The notes beneath the pieces are model-generated. The model saw only the letters and a list, made by a program, of their open reading frames with translations. It did no database searches and was not told the DNA's origin. Source: Sphingomonas sp. dw_22 (GTDB taxonomy: Bacteria; Pseudomonadota; Alphaproteobacteria; Sphingomonadales; Sphingomonadaceae). Taken from it: a stretch of DNA of 64,000 nt. Positions 18,737 to 27,109 of this stretch are shown piece by piece. A program made the position numbers and the translations under genes. Every line of letters begins with the position of its first letter. The stretch's first letter is position 1. The DNA lies in the NCBI RefSeq assembly GCF_018449795.1, contig NZ_JAAVVE010000007.1, positions 62,001-126,000 of the forward strand. The letters run 5' to 3'.

Positions 18737-19621
18737 CTAGCGCTGGATCGGAATCGTCACCTTGCCCGTCGCGGCCCATTCGGTGCCGCGCAGCAGCAGC
18801 GTGCGGAACCAGGGATTGGCGAGGTTGGGAGAGGGCTCGTCATGCCAAGTATGGCCGAGCATCGTGACATAGACGCGCCCTTTCCCCCAGCGGCGCACCC
18901 AGTCCATCGGCTCATTCTCCTTGACCGGCGCGCACCAGGCATAGGTGAGGAAGGTGAGCGCGCCGTCGCGTATCACCGCTTCCGGCCCGTGCTGGCCATA
19001 GGTGAGCTGCTCGGACTGGACCGCGAAGCTGACGGGCAGGCCGTGGGTGATCGGATGGCTCCGGTCGCGCACCGTGACGTCGAAATCATAGCGGCGCGGG
19101 TGATTGGGATTGAGCCCGGTGCCGGCGGGGAGGATCACCGGCTTGCCGGCGGTGTCGAAGGTCACGCCGGGGCCGAAGCCGTTGGGCCGCCACAGCAGCC
19201 CGACCATCTCCTCATAGGCGCGCCAGCCGGGAAAGGCATTGTTGGCGGCGTGATAGCTGACGAAGCCGCCGCCGTGCTTCACATAGGCTTCGAAATCGGC
19301 CTGCACCGCGGCGGGCCACTGGACCACGTCCTTGCCGTGGTCGCCGCCGTTGAAATTGCTGATGACGACGGCGTAGCGCGCGAATTTCGGCCGCCAGCCG
19401 GCCCAGTCGGCAGTGGGTGCGCCGCGCGGCGGGCTGGTGGAGATGTCGACGCTGAAGCGGCCGCTGTCCTCCAGGATCCGCTTCAGTACCGGCGTGGTGG
19501 CGAGCCAGTCATGGTTGTTGACGCCGTCGACGATCAGCACGCGCAGCCGGGCGGGGCGGGCATCCGCCGGCAGCGCGAGCCCGAGCAGGATCGCGAGCGA
19601 CAGGAGCAGGCGGACGATCAT
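18737..19621 (-). CDS. Secreted ThuA-like domain protein
   Basis: 294 residues with a Sec signal peptide (MIVRLLLSLAILLGLALPADA). The mature part is a ThuA/trehalose-utilisation domain with the class I glutamine-amidotransferase-like fold: LRVLIVDGVNNHDW, a VVISNFNGGDHGKDV segment, GGGFVSYHAANNAFPGW, and a late MLGHTWHDEPSPNL. The biochemical role of ThuA-like proteins is poorly defined; they are frequently encoded with sugar-catabolic enzymes and PUL genes. Here it lies 12 bases after the GH79 gene, which indicates cotranscription and a shared periplasmic role. I infer a carbohydrate-related function only from context. Confidence 0.82.
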   Translation of the reverse strand: MIVRLLLSLAILLGLALPADARPARLRVLIVDGVNNHDWLATTPVLKRILEDSGRFSVDISTSPPRGAPTADWAGWRPKFARYAVVISNFNGGDHGKDVVQWPAAVQADFEAYVKHGGGFVSYHAANNAFPGWRAYEEMVGLLWRPNGFGPGVTFDTAGKPVILPAGTGLNPNHPRRYDFDVTVRDRSHPITHGLPVSFAVQSEQLTYGQHGPEAVIRDGALTFLTYAWCAPVKENEPMDWVRRWGKGRVYVTMLGHTWHDEPSPNLANPWFRTLLLRGTEWAATGKVTIPIQR

Positions 19622-19633
19622 CGCGGGCGGCTC

Positions 19634-21022
19634 CTAGAGGCTGTAGAGGATGGCGGAATGCGGCGGCACGGTCACCGTGCGGCCGGGCTTGACCGCGATC
19701 TCGCGCAGCGTGACGCCTTCCCTGGCGTCGCGCGCCGGGCCGGTCAGCAGCATGGCGCTGCGCTTTGCCGGGGCGGGCAGGGTGACGGTGGCGGGCGTCA
19801 GATCCTTGTTGAAGATCGCAACCTGCCGCTTGCCTTGCCGCTCCAGCGCATAGGCGGTGACGAAGCGGCCGGCGCCGGCCAGCGTCACGGGCACGAAGGT
19901 CGCGCCGGTGAGCAGCTGGGCGAACTGGATGCCGTAATATTCCGGGCGCCGCACCAGTCCGGCGGATGGCGTGCCGGCGATCGGGGTGTAGAAGCCGTTG
20001 CCGCCGCCGTGCCAGTTCACGCCGATCCAGCCATATTGGGCGAAGCGCAGCATCGTATCGGCGCACCACAGGGCCGCGCCCAGCGTGTCCGAAACGCCCG
20101 GCTTGCCGCCATCCCAGCAACTGTTGCCTTCGGAAAGGCGGAAGGGCAGCCCGGCGGTCTTCACCGCCGCCTGCACCACCGGCACGCGATCGGCGTGCAT
20201 CGTCGTGGTTTTGGGATCGGGCTCCATGAGCTGTTCGAGCGTGGCGTCGGGCGATCCGGCCGGACCCATCGCGTAATAATGGCCGGTCAGCATGACGACG
20301 TCCGGATGCTTCGGCGTCTCGGCAGCGAAGGCGGTGAGATAGTCGAGCTTGTTGGAGATGTCCGGCCCGGCGAACTTCACCCCCGGCGCGGCGGCGGCGA
20401 TCGCGTCGTGGAAGACGTTCCATTCGCGGATGAAGTCGGCGGGCGTCCATTCGGCCGGGCGATAGCGCGTGCGGAAGGAATCGGGTTCGTTGCCGATCTG
20501 GAGCAGGATCAGCCGCGCCCCGAGGATGCGCTGCACCGCTGCGGCCTCGGCAGCGGCGTTCTCCTTGGTGCCCTGGCCGAAATTGAGGCCCCAGATGCAG
20601 TTCCAGCCGGTCGCATCGAGGAAGCCGCGCAGGTTGCGCAGCGCCAGCGCGGTGGTGACGGTGCCGTGCTTGACGGTCTTCGACGTGTCGGGTCCGAACA
20701 CTTCGAAGGGCGCGGGCCCCTGGGGATCCTGGTCCGAATAGCTCGTATATTCGCTCGATCCGCCGCCGATGCGCAGCACGCCCGAGGGCGACAGGCCCTG
20801 GAAGAGCGACACCAGCGGCTTGTTCGCCGGTGCGAAGAAGTCCGGGTTGGCGAACTGCGCGGCTTCGTAGGAAAGGCCGACATAGTCCGCGGGGATGGTG
20901 GGGCCGGTGGCTCCGGCGCCGAGCGACAGCGTGATCCCCGGTCCCTGGGCGAAGGCGAGACGGGGCAGGCTCGCCGCGGCAGTCGCGGCGGTGATGCGGT
21001 TGAGCAACTGGCGACGGTTCAT
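19634..21022 (-). CDS. GH79-like beta-glucuronidase
   Basis: 462 residues with an N-terminal NRRQLLNRITAA signal (twin-arginine-like) cleaved near AFAQG. The sequence fits clan GH-A family 79: an early LSYEAAQFANP segment, GVLRIGGGSSEYTSYS, acid/base Glu179 in QIGNEPDS and nucleophile Glu298 in LSEGNSCWDGG. A C-terminal beta-sandwich follows (about residues 370-462, ending TVPPHSAILYSL). GH79 enzymes release beta-linked glucuronic or 4-O-methylglucuronic acid, for example from arabinogalactan side chains. It would provide glucuronate to the UxaC/ManD route. It is upstream of the ThuA gene and downstream of the SDR at 21053, all on the minus strand. Family assignment is by motifs. Confidence 0.82.
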   Translation of the reverse strand: MNRRQLLNRITAATAAASLPRLAFAQGPGITLSLGAGATGPTIPADYVGLSYEAAQFANPDFFAPANKPLVSLFQGLSPSGVLRIGGGSSEYTSYSDQDPQGPAPFEVFGPDTSKTVKHGTVTTALALRNLRGFLDATGWNCIWGLNFGQGTKENAAAEAAAVQRILGARLILLQIGNEPDSFRTRYRPAEWTPADFIREWNVFHDAIAAAAPGVKFAGPDISNKLDYLTAFAAETPKHPDVVMLTGHYYAMGPAGSPDATLEQLMEPDPKTTTMHADRVPVVQAAVKTAGLPFRLSEGNSCWDGGKPGVSDTLGAALWCADTMLRFAQYGWIGVNWHGGGNGFYTPIAGTPSAGLVRRPEYYGIQFAQLLTGATFVPVTLAGAGRFVTAYALERQGKRQVAIFNKDLTPATVTLPAPAKRSAMLLTGPARDAREGVTLREIAVKPGRTVTVPPHSAILYSL

Positions 21023-21052
21023 GGAAACTCCGCTGGATCGGGGAAAGCGTGG

Positions 21053-21820
21053 CTATTGCAGGTTCACGAAGGCGCCGCCGTCGACCAGCAGCGCGGCGCC
21101 GGTGACGTATTGCGCCATGTCGGAGGCGAGGAAGACGACGGGGCCGACCATGTCCTCGGGCTGGCCGAGGCGACCAAGGGGGATGCGGCCTTCCATGTAT
21201 CGGCGCTTCCCTTCGTCGGCGAGGTCGTCCTTGTTGATTTCGGTGAGGATGGTGCCGGGGAGGACGGAGTTGCAGCGGATGTTGTGCTTGCCGAGCGCGA
21301 TGGCAGTGGACTGCATCAGCGAATGGAGCCCGGCCTTGGTGGGGGTGTAGTGGGTCTGGAACTCGCCGCCGACCAGGGCGGAGATCGAGGATACCGCGAT
21401 GATCGCGCCGCCGCGGCCTTGGGCCACCATCTGGTTGGCGGCGGCCTGGACCATGAAGTATCCGCCGAGCAGGTTGACCTGCATGGTGCGCTGGACGGTC
21501 GCGACGGGCATGTCGAGGAAGCTGTGGAACGGGCAGATGCCGGCATTGGAGACCATCACGTCGACCTTGCCGAATGCGTCCACCGCTTCGCTGACGAAAT
21601 TTCCAGCCGTGTCGGGGTCGGCGACGTCGCCCTTGACGGCAATGGCGCGGCGGCCCCGTTCCCGGATTTCCGCCACGCAGCTTTCGGCACCGGCATCGTC
21701 GCGGTGATAGTTGATCGCGACATTCGCGCCATGCTCCGCCGCGCCGATCGCGACGGCCCGGCCGATGCCCGCGGACGCACCCGTGACCAATATCGTCTTG
21801 CCTTCGAGCAGCCTCGCCAT
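21053..21820 (-). CDS. SDR, L-rhamnose 1-dehydrogenase-like
   Basis: 255 residues from the ATG at 21820, chosen because GAAGGTG lies directly upstream; a TTG 12 bases earlier is an alternative. It is a classical SDR: TGASAGIGRA, VSNAG, SSISA with the catalytic Ser, YTPTKAG with Tyr-x3-Lys, and the end DGGAFVNLQ. The stretches GICPFHSFLDMP and GRGGAIIAVSSISALVGG match what I remember of L-rhamnose 1-dehydrogenase (LRA1/RhaD) of Sphingomonas and Azotobacter. That enzyme oxidises L-rhamnose to its lactone with NAD(P) and begins the non-phosphorylative pathway. The gene is divergent from an FAH-family hydrolase, the expected last enzyme of the same route. Confidence 0.83.
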   Translation of the reverse strand: MARLLEGKTILVTGASAGIGRAVAIGAAEHGANVAINYHRDDAGAESCVAEIRERGRRAIAVKGDVADPDTAGNFVSEAVDAFGKVDVMVSNAGICPFHSFLDMPVATVQRTMQVNLLGGYFMVQAAANQMVAQGRGGAIIAVSSISALVGGEFQTHYTPTKAGLHSLMQSTAIALGKHNIRCNSVLPGTILTEINKDDLADEGKRRYMEGRIPLGRLGQPEDMVGPVVFLASDMAQYVTGAALLVDGGAFVNLQ

Positions 21821-21869
21821 TTTCACCTTCAAACCACAGGGAGCGTTTGACGCTGGCTGAAACGCCAGT

Positions 21870-21881
21870 CTAATATCTCAG
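21870..21881. promoter_or_regulatory. Putative operator, family B
   Basis: CTAATATCTCAG differs at one base from the family consensus CTGATATNTCAG. It lies in the 102-base divergent gap between the rhamnose dehydrogenase-like SDR and the FAH hydrolase. Confidence 0.5.
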
Positions 21882-21890
21882 ATAAGCACT

Positions 21891-21902
21891 ATAACATTTC
21901 AG
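21891..21902. promoter_or_regulatory. Putative operator, family B (weak second copy)
   Basis: ATAACATTTCAG keeps the ATTTCAG half of the family-B motif and starts 21 bases after the first copy, so both lie on the same face of the helix. Confidence 0.35.
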
Positions 21903-21922
21903 ATATAGAGGAAACTGGGCTC

Positions 21923-22780
21923 ATGAAGCTTTGTCGATATGGTCCAACGGGAGCCGAAAAGCCCGGCCTCATCGCTGCCGACGGATCGTTGCGCGATCTT
22001 TCGGACGTGATCGCGGACATCACCCCGGAAACTCTTTCGGACGAGGCCCTCGCCAGGCTGATGCTGCTGGACAGCGCGCTGCTGCCCCGCGTCGAGGGGA
22101 ATCCGCGCTATGGTGCGCCGGTCGCCGGCACGCGCCAGTTCATCGCGGTCGGTCTCAACTATGCCGATCACGCGGCGGAATCGAACCTGCCGATCCCCGG
22201 CGAGCCGGTGGTGTTCAACAAATGGGTGACCTGCATCCAGGGGCCGAACGACCCCGTCGTCATCCCGCGCGGATCGGCGAAGACCGACTGGGAAGTCGAG
22301 CTCGGCGTCGTGATCGGCACGCGCGCCAGCTATGTCGAGGAGGCCGAGGCACTGCGCCATGTCGCGGGCTATTGCGTGATCAACGACGTCTCGGAGCGCG
22401 AATGGCAGGCCGAGCGCGGCGGCACCTGGGACAAGGGCAAGGGCTTCCCGACCTTCGGTCCGATCGGCCCGTGGCTGGTGACCGCGGACGAAGTGGGCGA
22501 TCCGCAGAAGCTCGGCATGTGGCTCGAGGTCAACGGCAAGCGGATGCAGGATGGGAGCTCGAGCACGATGATCTTCGGCATCGCGAAGCTCGTTTCCTAC
22601 ATCAGCAGCTTCATGACGCTGGAGCCGGGGGACATCATCACCACCGGCACGCCCCCGGGCGTCGGCCTCGGGCAGAAGCCGGAGCCCTGGTATCTGAAGC
22701 CCGGTGACGTGGTGCGCCTCGGCATCGAGAAGCTGGGCGAGCAGCGCCAGGAATTCGTCGCCTGGTCGGCGGAAGGCTGA
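21923..22780 (+). CDS. FAH-family 2,4-diketo-3-deoxy-L-rhamnonate/fuconate hydrolase
   Basis: 285 residues, cytoplasmic. A fumarylacetoacetate hydrolase-fold enzyme with the conserved metal site: DWEVELGVVIG supplies two Glu, CVINDVSERE an Asp, and WDKGKGFPTFGPIGPWLV the Lys/Gly-rich loop. A typical end GDVVRLGIEKLGEQRQ is present. In the non-phosphorylative L-rhamnose and L-fucose routes this family (LRA6) cleaves 2,4-diketo-3-deoxy acids to pyruvate and L-lactate. Divergence from an L-rhamnose dehydrogenase-like SDR supports that role. The SDR at 48407 could make its substrate. Other acylpyruvase-type activities are possible but fit the context less well. Confidence 0.85.
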   Translation: MKLCRYGPTGAEKPGLIAADGSLRDLSDVIADITPETLSDEALARLMLLDSALLPRVEGNPRYGAPVAGTRQFIAVGLNYADHAAESNLPIPGEPVVFNKWVTCIQGPNDPVVIPRGSAKTDWEVELGVVIGTRASYVEEAEALRHVAGYCVINDVSEREWQAERGGTWDKGKGFPTFGPIGPWLVTADEVGDPQKLGMWLEVNGKRMQDGSSSTMIFGIAKLVSYISSFMTLEPGDIITTGTPPGVGLGQKPEPWYLKPGDVVRLGIEKLGEQRQEFVAWSAEG

Positions 22781-22836
22781 TCCACAATCGCGGGCGACCG
22801 GCCGGGACAGGCTGGCGCCCCACAGGAGAGGTGCAG

Positions 22837-24240
22837 ATGGAAGCATATTTCGGACGGCGCGCGTTCCTGGGCGGAGCGGCCGCCGGCGCGGGGGCGCTCG
22901 CAATCGGCATGGCGGAAGCGCAGGAGCATGAGGCGCCGCAAACCACCAGCGGCCCCGCGCTGTTCCCCTATCAGGAGCAGACCCGCGCGCGGCGCATGCG
23001 CTGGTGGCAGGATGCCCGATTCGGCATGTTCGTCCATTGGGGCCTCTACAGCGTGATCGGGCACCAGGAATGGGTGATGGAATCCGAAGGCATCCCGATC
23101 CCGCAATACGAATTGCTCGCGAAGCACTTCAAGCCGAAGCCCGGCGCGGCGCGCGAATGGGCACGGCTCGCCAAGCGCGCGGGGCAGAAATACATGGTGC
23201 TCACCACCAAGCATCATGAAGGCTTCTGCCTGTGGGATACCAAACTCACCGACTATAACGCCGTACAGCAGGGGCCGGGCCGTGATCTGGTGCGCGAGTT
23301 CGTCGAGGCGGCGCGGGCCGAGGGGCTGAAGGTCGGCCTCTATTATTCGCTGATGGACTGGCACCATCCGGACGGCGCGGCCTGCGCGACCGACCCGGCG
23401 GCGCGCGAGCGTTTCGTCGCCTATACCCACGGCCTGATCCGCGAGTTGCTGACCAACTACGGTAAGATCGACATCCTCTGGTACGACGTCACCTGGCCAC
23501 TCACCCCTGAGCAATGGCGCGCCGAGGAGATGAACAGGATGGTGTTCGATCTTCAGCCCGACATCGTCGTCAACAATCGCAACGGACTGGCGGGCGATTT
23601 CTCGACACCCGAGCACAAGGTCGCGGCGGACCAGCGCGCCTGGGAGACATGCGAGACGATGAACCTCGGCTGGGGCTATCAGCGCACCGACAACGAGTGG
23701 AAGAACGCCAGGCGCATCATTAACGACCTGACGTTGTGCGTGCAGCAGGGCGGCAACTATCTGCTCAACATCGGGCCGGACGCTGCGGGTGACGTACCGC
23801 GGGAATCGGTCGAGGTACTCGATCAGGTCGGCGCATGGTTGAAGACCAACGGAGCATCGATCTACGGCGCCGAGGGCAAGGCCGCGGATGCGTTCGGCAA
23901 CTACACCAACTTCACCAAGGCCGGGAACAAGCTGTACCTGCACGTCTATTTCTGGCCGTCGAAGACGCCCGCGGCGCAATGGCTCGACTTCTACCGGCCC
24001 GAGACGGTGATCGCGGTGGGCGGGGTGCGATCGAAGGTGGTCGCTGCGCGGCTGCTCAAGACCGGGCAGTCGGTGCAATTCACCCAGGACGGCGTCACGC
24101 TTCGCCTAACCGGACTGCCCGATGCGGCGCCGGATTCACCTACCACGGTGATCGAGCTGGAATGTAGCGGCCCTGCATTTGTGGACCATCACCTGATCCG
24201 GCCGGAATGGCGACGCTATCGGGTGGGCACCGTCGCCTGA
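22837..24240 (+). CDS. GH29 alpha-L-fucosidase, Tat-exported
   Basis: 467 residues; the ATG at 22837 follows AGGAGAG by six bases. The signal contains GRRAFLGGAAAGAGALA. The GH29 core begins WWQDARFGMFVHWGLYS and continues with LTTKHHEGFCLWDT, RAEGLKVGLYYSLMDWHHP and the nucleophile Asp in DILWYDVTW. GGNYLLNIGPDAAGDVP is another strong family block. A candidate acid/base Glu lies in FSTPEHKV. The enzyme removes alpha-linked L-fucose with retention, in the periplasm. It probably is cotranscribed with the FAH gene 56 bases upstream, linking fucose release with deoxysugar breakdown. It converges on the GH95 gene, with a terminator hairpin between. Confidence 0.93.
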   Translation: MEAYFGRRAFLGGAAAGAGALAIGMAEAQEHEAPQTTSGPALFPYQEQTRARRMRWWQDARFGMFVHWGLYSVIGHQEWVMESEGIPIPQYELLAKHFKPKPGAAREWARLAKRAGQKYMVLTTKHHEGFCLWDTKLTDYNAVQQGPGRDLVREFVEAARAEGLKVGLYYSLMDWHHPDGAACATDPAARERFVAYTHGLIRELLTNYGKIDILWYDVTWPLTPEQWRAEEMNRMVFDLQPDIVVNNRNGLAGDFSTPEHKVAADQRAWETCETMNLGWGYQRTDNEWKNARRIINDLTLCVQQGGNYLLNIGPDAAGDVPRESVEVLDQVGAWLKTNGASIYGAEGKAADAFGNYTNFTKAGNKLYLHVYFWPSKTPAAQWLDFYRPETVIAVGGVRSKVVAARLLKTGQSVQFTQDGVTLRLTGLPDAAPDSPTTVIELECSGPAFVDHHLIRPEWRRYRVGTVA

Positions 24241-24305
24241 CGAAATGGCGGACGAAGCCGTCCACGTTCATATTGAACGCGGCGGTCGAGTTTCATGGCG
24301 TATCA

Positions 24306-24341
24306 CAAAAAATGGGCGGGCCAACTGTGTCGAGCCCGCCC
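24306..24341 (-). terminator. Rho-independent terminator for the GH95 gene
   Basis: GGGCGGGC (24314-24321) pairs with GCCCGCCC (24334-24341) around a 12-base loop. The plus-strand A run at 24307-24312 becomes a T run on the minus strand, directly after the stem. It is placed just beyond the stop of the gene at 24352. Confidence 0.75.
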
Positions 24342-24351
24342 GGAGGGGGAC

Positions 24352-27024
24352 TCAGTTGTCGGGCGCCTGCGCCCAACGGCGCGGGCTGGAGGAGGAAAGG
24401 CGCAAGCTGAGCGTAACCGTCTGATCCTGGGGCAGCACGATCTCGCAGCTATCCCCGCCGGCGCCCGGGCCGCGCTTCAGCGTGCCCCCGCTGATCGCGG
24501 CGGAGTCGATGCCGTGCCAGGCGACCAGCGTGATCGTCTGTGGGCGGAGCGAGGTGATCTGGATCTCCGCCGTGCGCGCATCCAGATCCCAGCGCAGGTG
24601 GTCGATCCGCGCGAAGGTGCGCGCGCGCATGCCGTTGATGCTCCCGCGCGTCAGGTCGGCGGGCAGCGCCGGCAGGATCTCGATCAGCCCCGGCCGCGAA
24701 TAGGCGAGCATCTCCATCAGGATGGTGGGGAGGCCGCCCTGTGCGTCGGGCTGGGGGCCGCTATAGGGATTGTGCGAGCTGCGCAGCGTCTGGTTGAAAT
24801 AGCCCTGGTTGAGGAGCTGCTTGATCTCCCAGTCGACCAGATGCCGGTCCTTGAGCCGTGCCGCTGCGAGCGCGCGGTGGCACAGGCCATGCGCCGAGGA
24901 ATTGGCCGGTCCGCGCTTGCGATCGGCGATCAGCGCGGCGCGGGCGAGATCGGGCGACTGCGCCGGCTGGATCTCGTCCGACGGCCAGGCGCCGTAGAGA
25001 TGCGAGACGTGGCGCTGGTCGTAATTCTCGTCGAGGCCCGGCCAGCCCCATTCCTTCAGCGTGCCGTCGTCGGTGGTGCGATAGGGCGGCATCTTGGCCA
25101 GGATCGCCTTCCATTTCGGGATCCGGTCGGCATCGCTGCCCAGGATCTCGCACGCTTCGATCAGATGGGTCAGCACTTCGCGGCACACCATCACGTCCAT
25201 CGCCGAATTGATGACGAACGGCACAGGCGGCGCCATGTGGAAGGCGTCATAGGGCGTCAGTGGCCAGGCGTCGGTCGGCAGCGGCTGGGCGTTGAGCGGC
25301 CAGTTCTCCGGCGAGAAGCTCGGCACGAAGACGTAATTGCCGCGCTCGTCCTCGATCGAGAGGAAATCCTCGTAGAACAGCGCCAGTTCCTTGAGGCCCG
25401 GCACGACGCGGTCGCGCAGGAACCGGGTGTCGCCGGTGGTGAGGTAATAGTCCCAGAACGGGCTGTAGAGCCAGCCGCCCGCGGAGATCCAATAGGGGTG
25501 CGGCCAGATGCCGGCGCCCTCGGTCGTCGCATAGTGATAGCTGACGCCGAACTCCTTGTTGGGCATCAGCGGAAAGACCGCGCCGCGCGCGCCGAAGATG
25601 TTCTTCGCGTTGGCGCGACAATCGGGCAGGATGCCTTCGATCCAGTTGAAATAGGGCCGCATCACCTCGGGCAGGTCGGCCATCGCGCCGGGCGCCATCT
25701 GGAGGTTGATGTTGATGTTGACCTCGCCGCCGATCGGCTGGACCGGGAATTCGCCCGAAGAGAGCAGCATCCAGTAGCGGCCCATGTCGAAGATCCGTTC
25801 GAGCAAGGCGGGGGCGTAATCGGTGCGGGTGCGCTGGTCGTCGAGCAGTTCCTCGCCCGAAAAGCCGCGCTGGCTGGCGCCGCCGAGATCGAGCGTGACG
25901 CGGTTCATGATCTCCGACTGGATCGGGCGGTGGCGCGCGAGCATCGCGTCATAGTCGCCGTCCAGCCCGGCCATGCCGGCTACGAGCCTGTCGACCAGCT
26001 CCCGGGCGAAATCCTTGAACCATTGGATGCGCGTCAGCAGCACGATCGATTCGGCATTCTCGATGACCAGCCGGTCGCCGTCGAGCCGCGCGGTGCCGCC
26101 TTTGCGGACGATTCGGACCACGCCGGCATAGCCGTTGCCGTTGACCGAGGGATCGAAGCGGCCGGTGAGGATCAGGTGCTCCTCGTTCCCCTCCTGCCGG
26201 AAGGTGACCGGGCCGTCGTGCCGGCCGACCTGGGGCTGTTGCAGGCTGATCGTCGCGCTGACCGGCCTGCCGCCGGGCGCGCGGATTTCCTGCACCGCGA
26301 CATTGTCGGGGCGCGATACGAAGGTGCGGCGTACCCAGTCGCCGCGATTGTCGTGCCACAGCACGCGGATCTCGCCGCTCTCGAAATCGACCGTCCGCAG
26401 ATAGTCGGTGACGGCGGGCGTCTCCGGCATCTCGATCTTCATGCTGAAGGCCGGAATGGTCGGATGCGCCTTGGTGTTGACCGGGAGGCCCGCGGCGGAG
26501 AGCGCCTCGAAGGCGTGATTCACGCCCTCGCGATATTTGCCGGCCAGCAGCAGCTTGCGGATGCCGGGCAGCTCGGCGGCGACGTCGGGCGCCTCGAACG
26601 GGCGGCGCCACGGCAGCATCAGCCGCTCGTGGCGGAACTGGAGCTGCTCGGCATAGGGCGCGCCGGTCAGCTCCAGATACATCGGGCCGTTGCCGGAGAG
26701 CAATGTGTCGCGGAAGCCGGCGGCCGGCACGGTGCTGCACACGCCCCGGCGCGGCACGGCGTTGCGGCGCAGCCGCTCGCGGCGCGACATGGGGGTGACC
26801 TTGGGCCCGGAGCTCTTGGCCAGCAGGGGAAGCGGCGGCTTGGGCAGCAACTCGCGCTCGAGACCGGCGGCAAGCGGCCGGGTGGCGATCGCCTGTTGCT
26901 GTGGCTTCGGAGGAACCGGGACGGGCGCGGGAGCCGTCCCCGCCGCTTCGGCCCGGGCCAGCGGCGCCGCGCCCGCGAAGGCCGCCATCGCGGCTCCGGT
27001 CCTCAAAAGCTCACGACGCTTCAC
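24352..27024 (-). CDS. GH95 alpha-L-fucosidase/galactosidase, Tat-exported
   Basis: About 890 residues. The GTG at 27024 is preferred because AGGGGA lies six bases upstream; the in-frame ATG at 27039 has none. The signal KRRELLRTGAAMAAFAGAA is twin-arginine-like. GH95 features are the early LLSGNGPMYLELTGAPYAEQ, the catalytic (alpha/alpha)6-barrel with YWISAGGWLYSPFWDYYLTT and VPSFSPENW, and the C-terminal LPALPADLTRGSINGMRART. GH95 members hydrolyse alpha-1,2-L-fucosyl or alpha-L-galactosyl bonds by inversion. The N-terminal 90 residues hold a Pro/Ala-rich linker that is longer than usual. It has its own promoter region with a family-B motif at 27098. Fucose versus galactose preference cannot be settled here. 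Confidence 0.83.
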   Translation of the reverse strand: MKRRELLRTGAAMAAFAGAAPLARAEAAGTAPAPVPVPPKPQQQAIATRPLAAGLERELLPKPPLPLLAKSSGPKVTPMSRRERLRRNAVPRRGVCSTVPAAGFRDTLLSGNGPMYLELTGAPYAEQLQFRHERLMLPWRRPFEAPDVAAELPGIRKLLLAGKYREGVNHAFEALSAAGLPVNTKAHPTIPAFSMKIEMPETPAVTDYLRTVDFESGEIRVLWHDNRGDWVRRTFVSRPDNVAVQEIRAPGGRPVSATISLQQPQVGRHDGPVTFRQEGNEEHLILTGRFDPSVNGNGYAGVVRIVRKGGTARLDGDRLVIENAESIVLLTRIQWFKDFARELVDRLVAGMAGLDGDYDAMLARHRPIQSEIMNRVTLDLGGASQRGFSGEELLDDQRTRTDYAPALLERIFDMGRYWMLLSSGEFPVQPIGGEVNININLQMAPGAMADLPEVMRPYFNWIEGILPDCRANAKNIFGARGAVFPLMPNKEFGVSYHYATTEGAGIWPHPYWISAGGWLYSPFWDYYLTTGDTRFLRDRVVPGLKELALFYEDFLSIEDERGNYVFVPSFSPENWPLNAQPLPTDAWPLTPYDAFHMAPPVPFVINSAMDVMVCREVLTHLIEACEILGSDADRIPKWKAILAKMPPYRTTDDGTLKEWGWPGLDENYDQRHVSHLYGAWPSDEIQPAQSPDLARAALIADRKRGPANSSAHGLCHRALAAARLKDRHLVDWEIKQLLNQGYFNQTLRSSHNPYSGPQPDAQGGLPTILMEMLAYSRPGLIEILPALPADLTRGSINGMRARTFARIDHLRWDLDARTAEIQITSLRPQTITLVAWHGIDSAAISGGTLKRGPGAGGDSCEIVLPQDQTVTLSLRLSSSSPRRWAQAPDN

Positions 27025-27097
27025 GACCCATCCCCTCATTTTGTTTTGGGGCAGCTTACTTATCAGAATAGCACGTCGTCAATATCAATATGTATAA

Positions 27098-27109
27098 TAG
27101 ATATATCAG
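27098..27109. promoter_or_regulatory. Putative operator, family B
   Basis: TAGATATATCAG matches 10 of 12 positions of the perfect site at 50209. It lies upstream of the GH95 start at 27024 and overlaps the stop of the preceding gene. A weaker 9/12 match, CTTACTTATCAG, is at 27055-27066. Confidence 0.45.

Noticed and set aside
18842-21850. Very long plus-strand open frame (about 1000 codons) opposite ThuA, GH79 and the SDR
   Set aside because: It runs antisense through three recognisable genes, has Arg/Ala/Gly-rich low-complexity translation and no family motifs. Such frames are expected in high-GC DNA.
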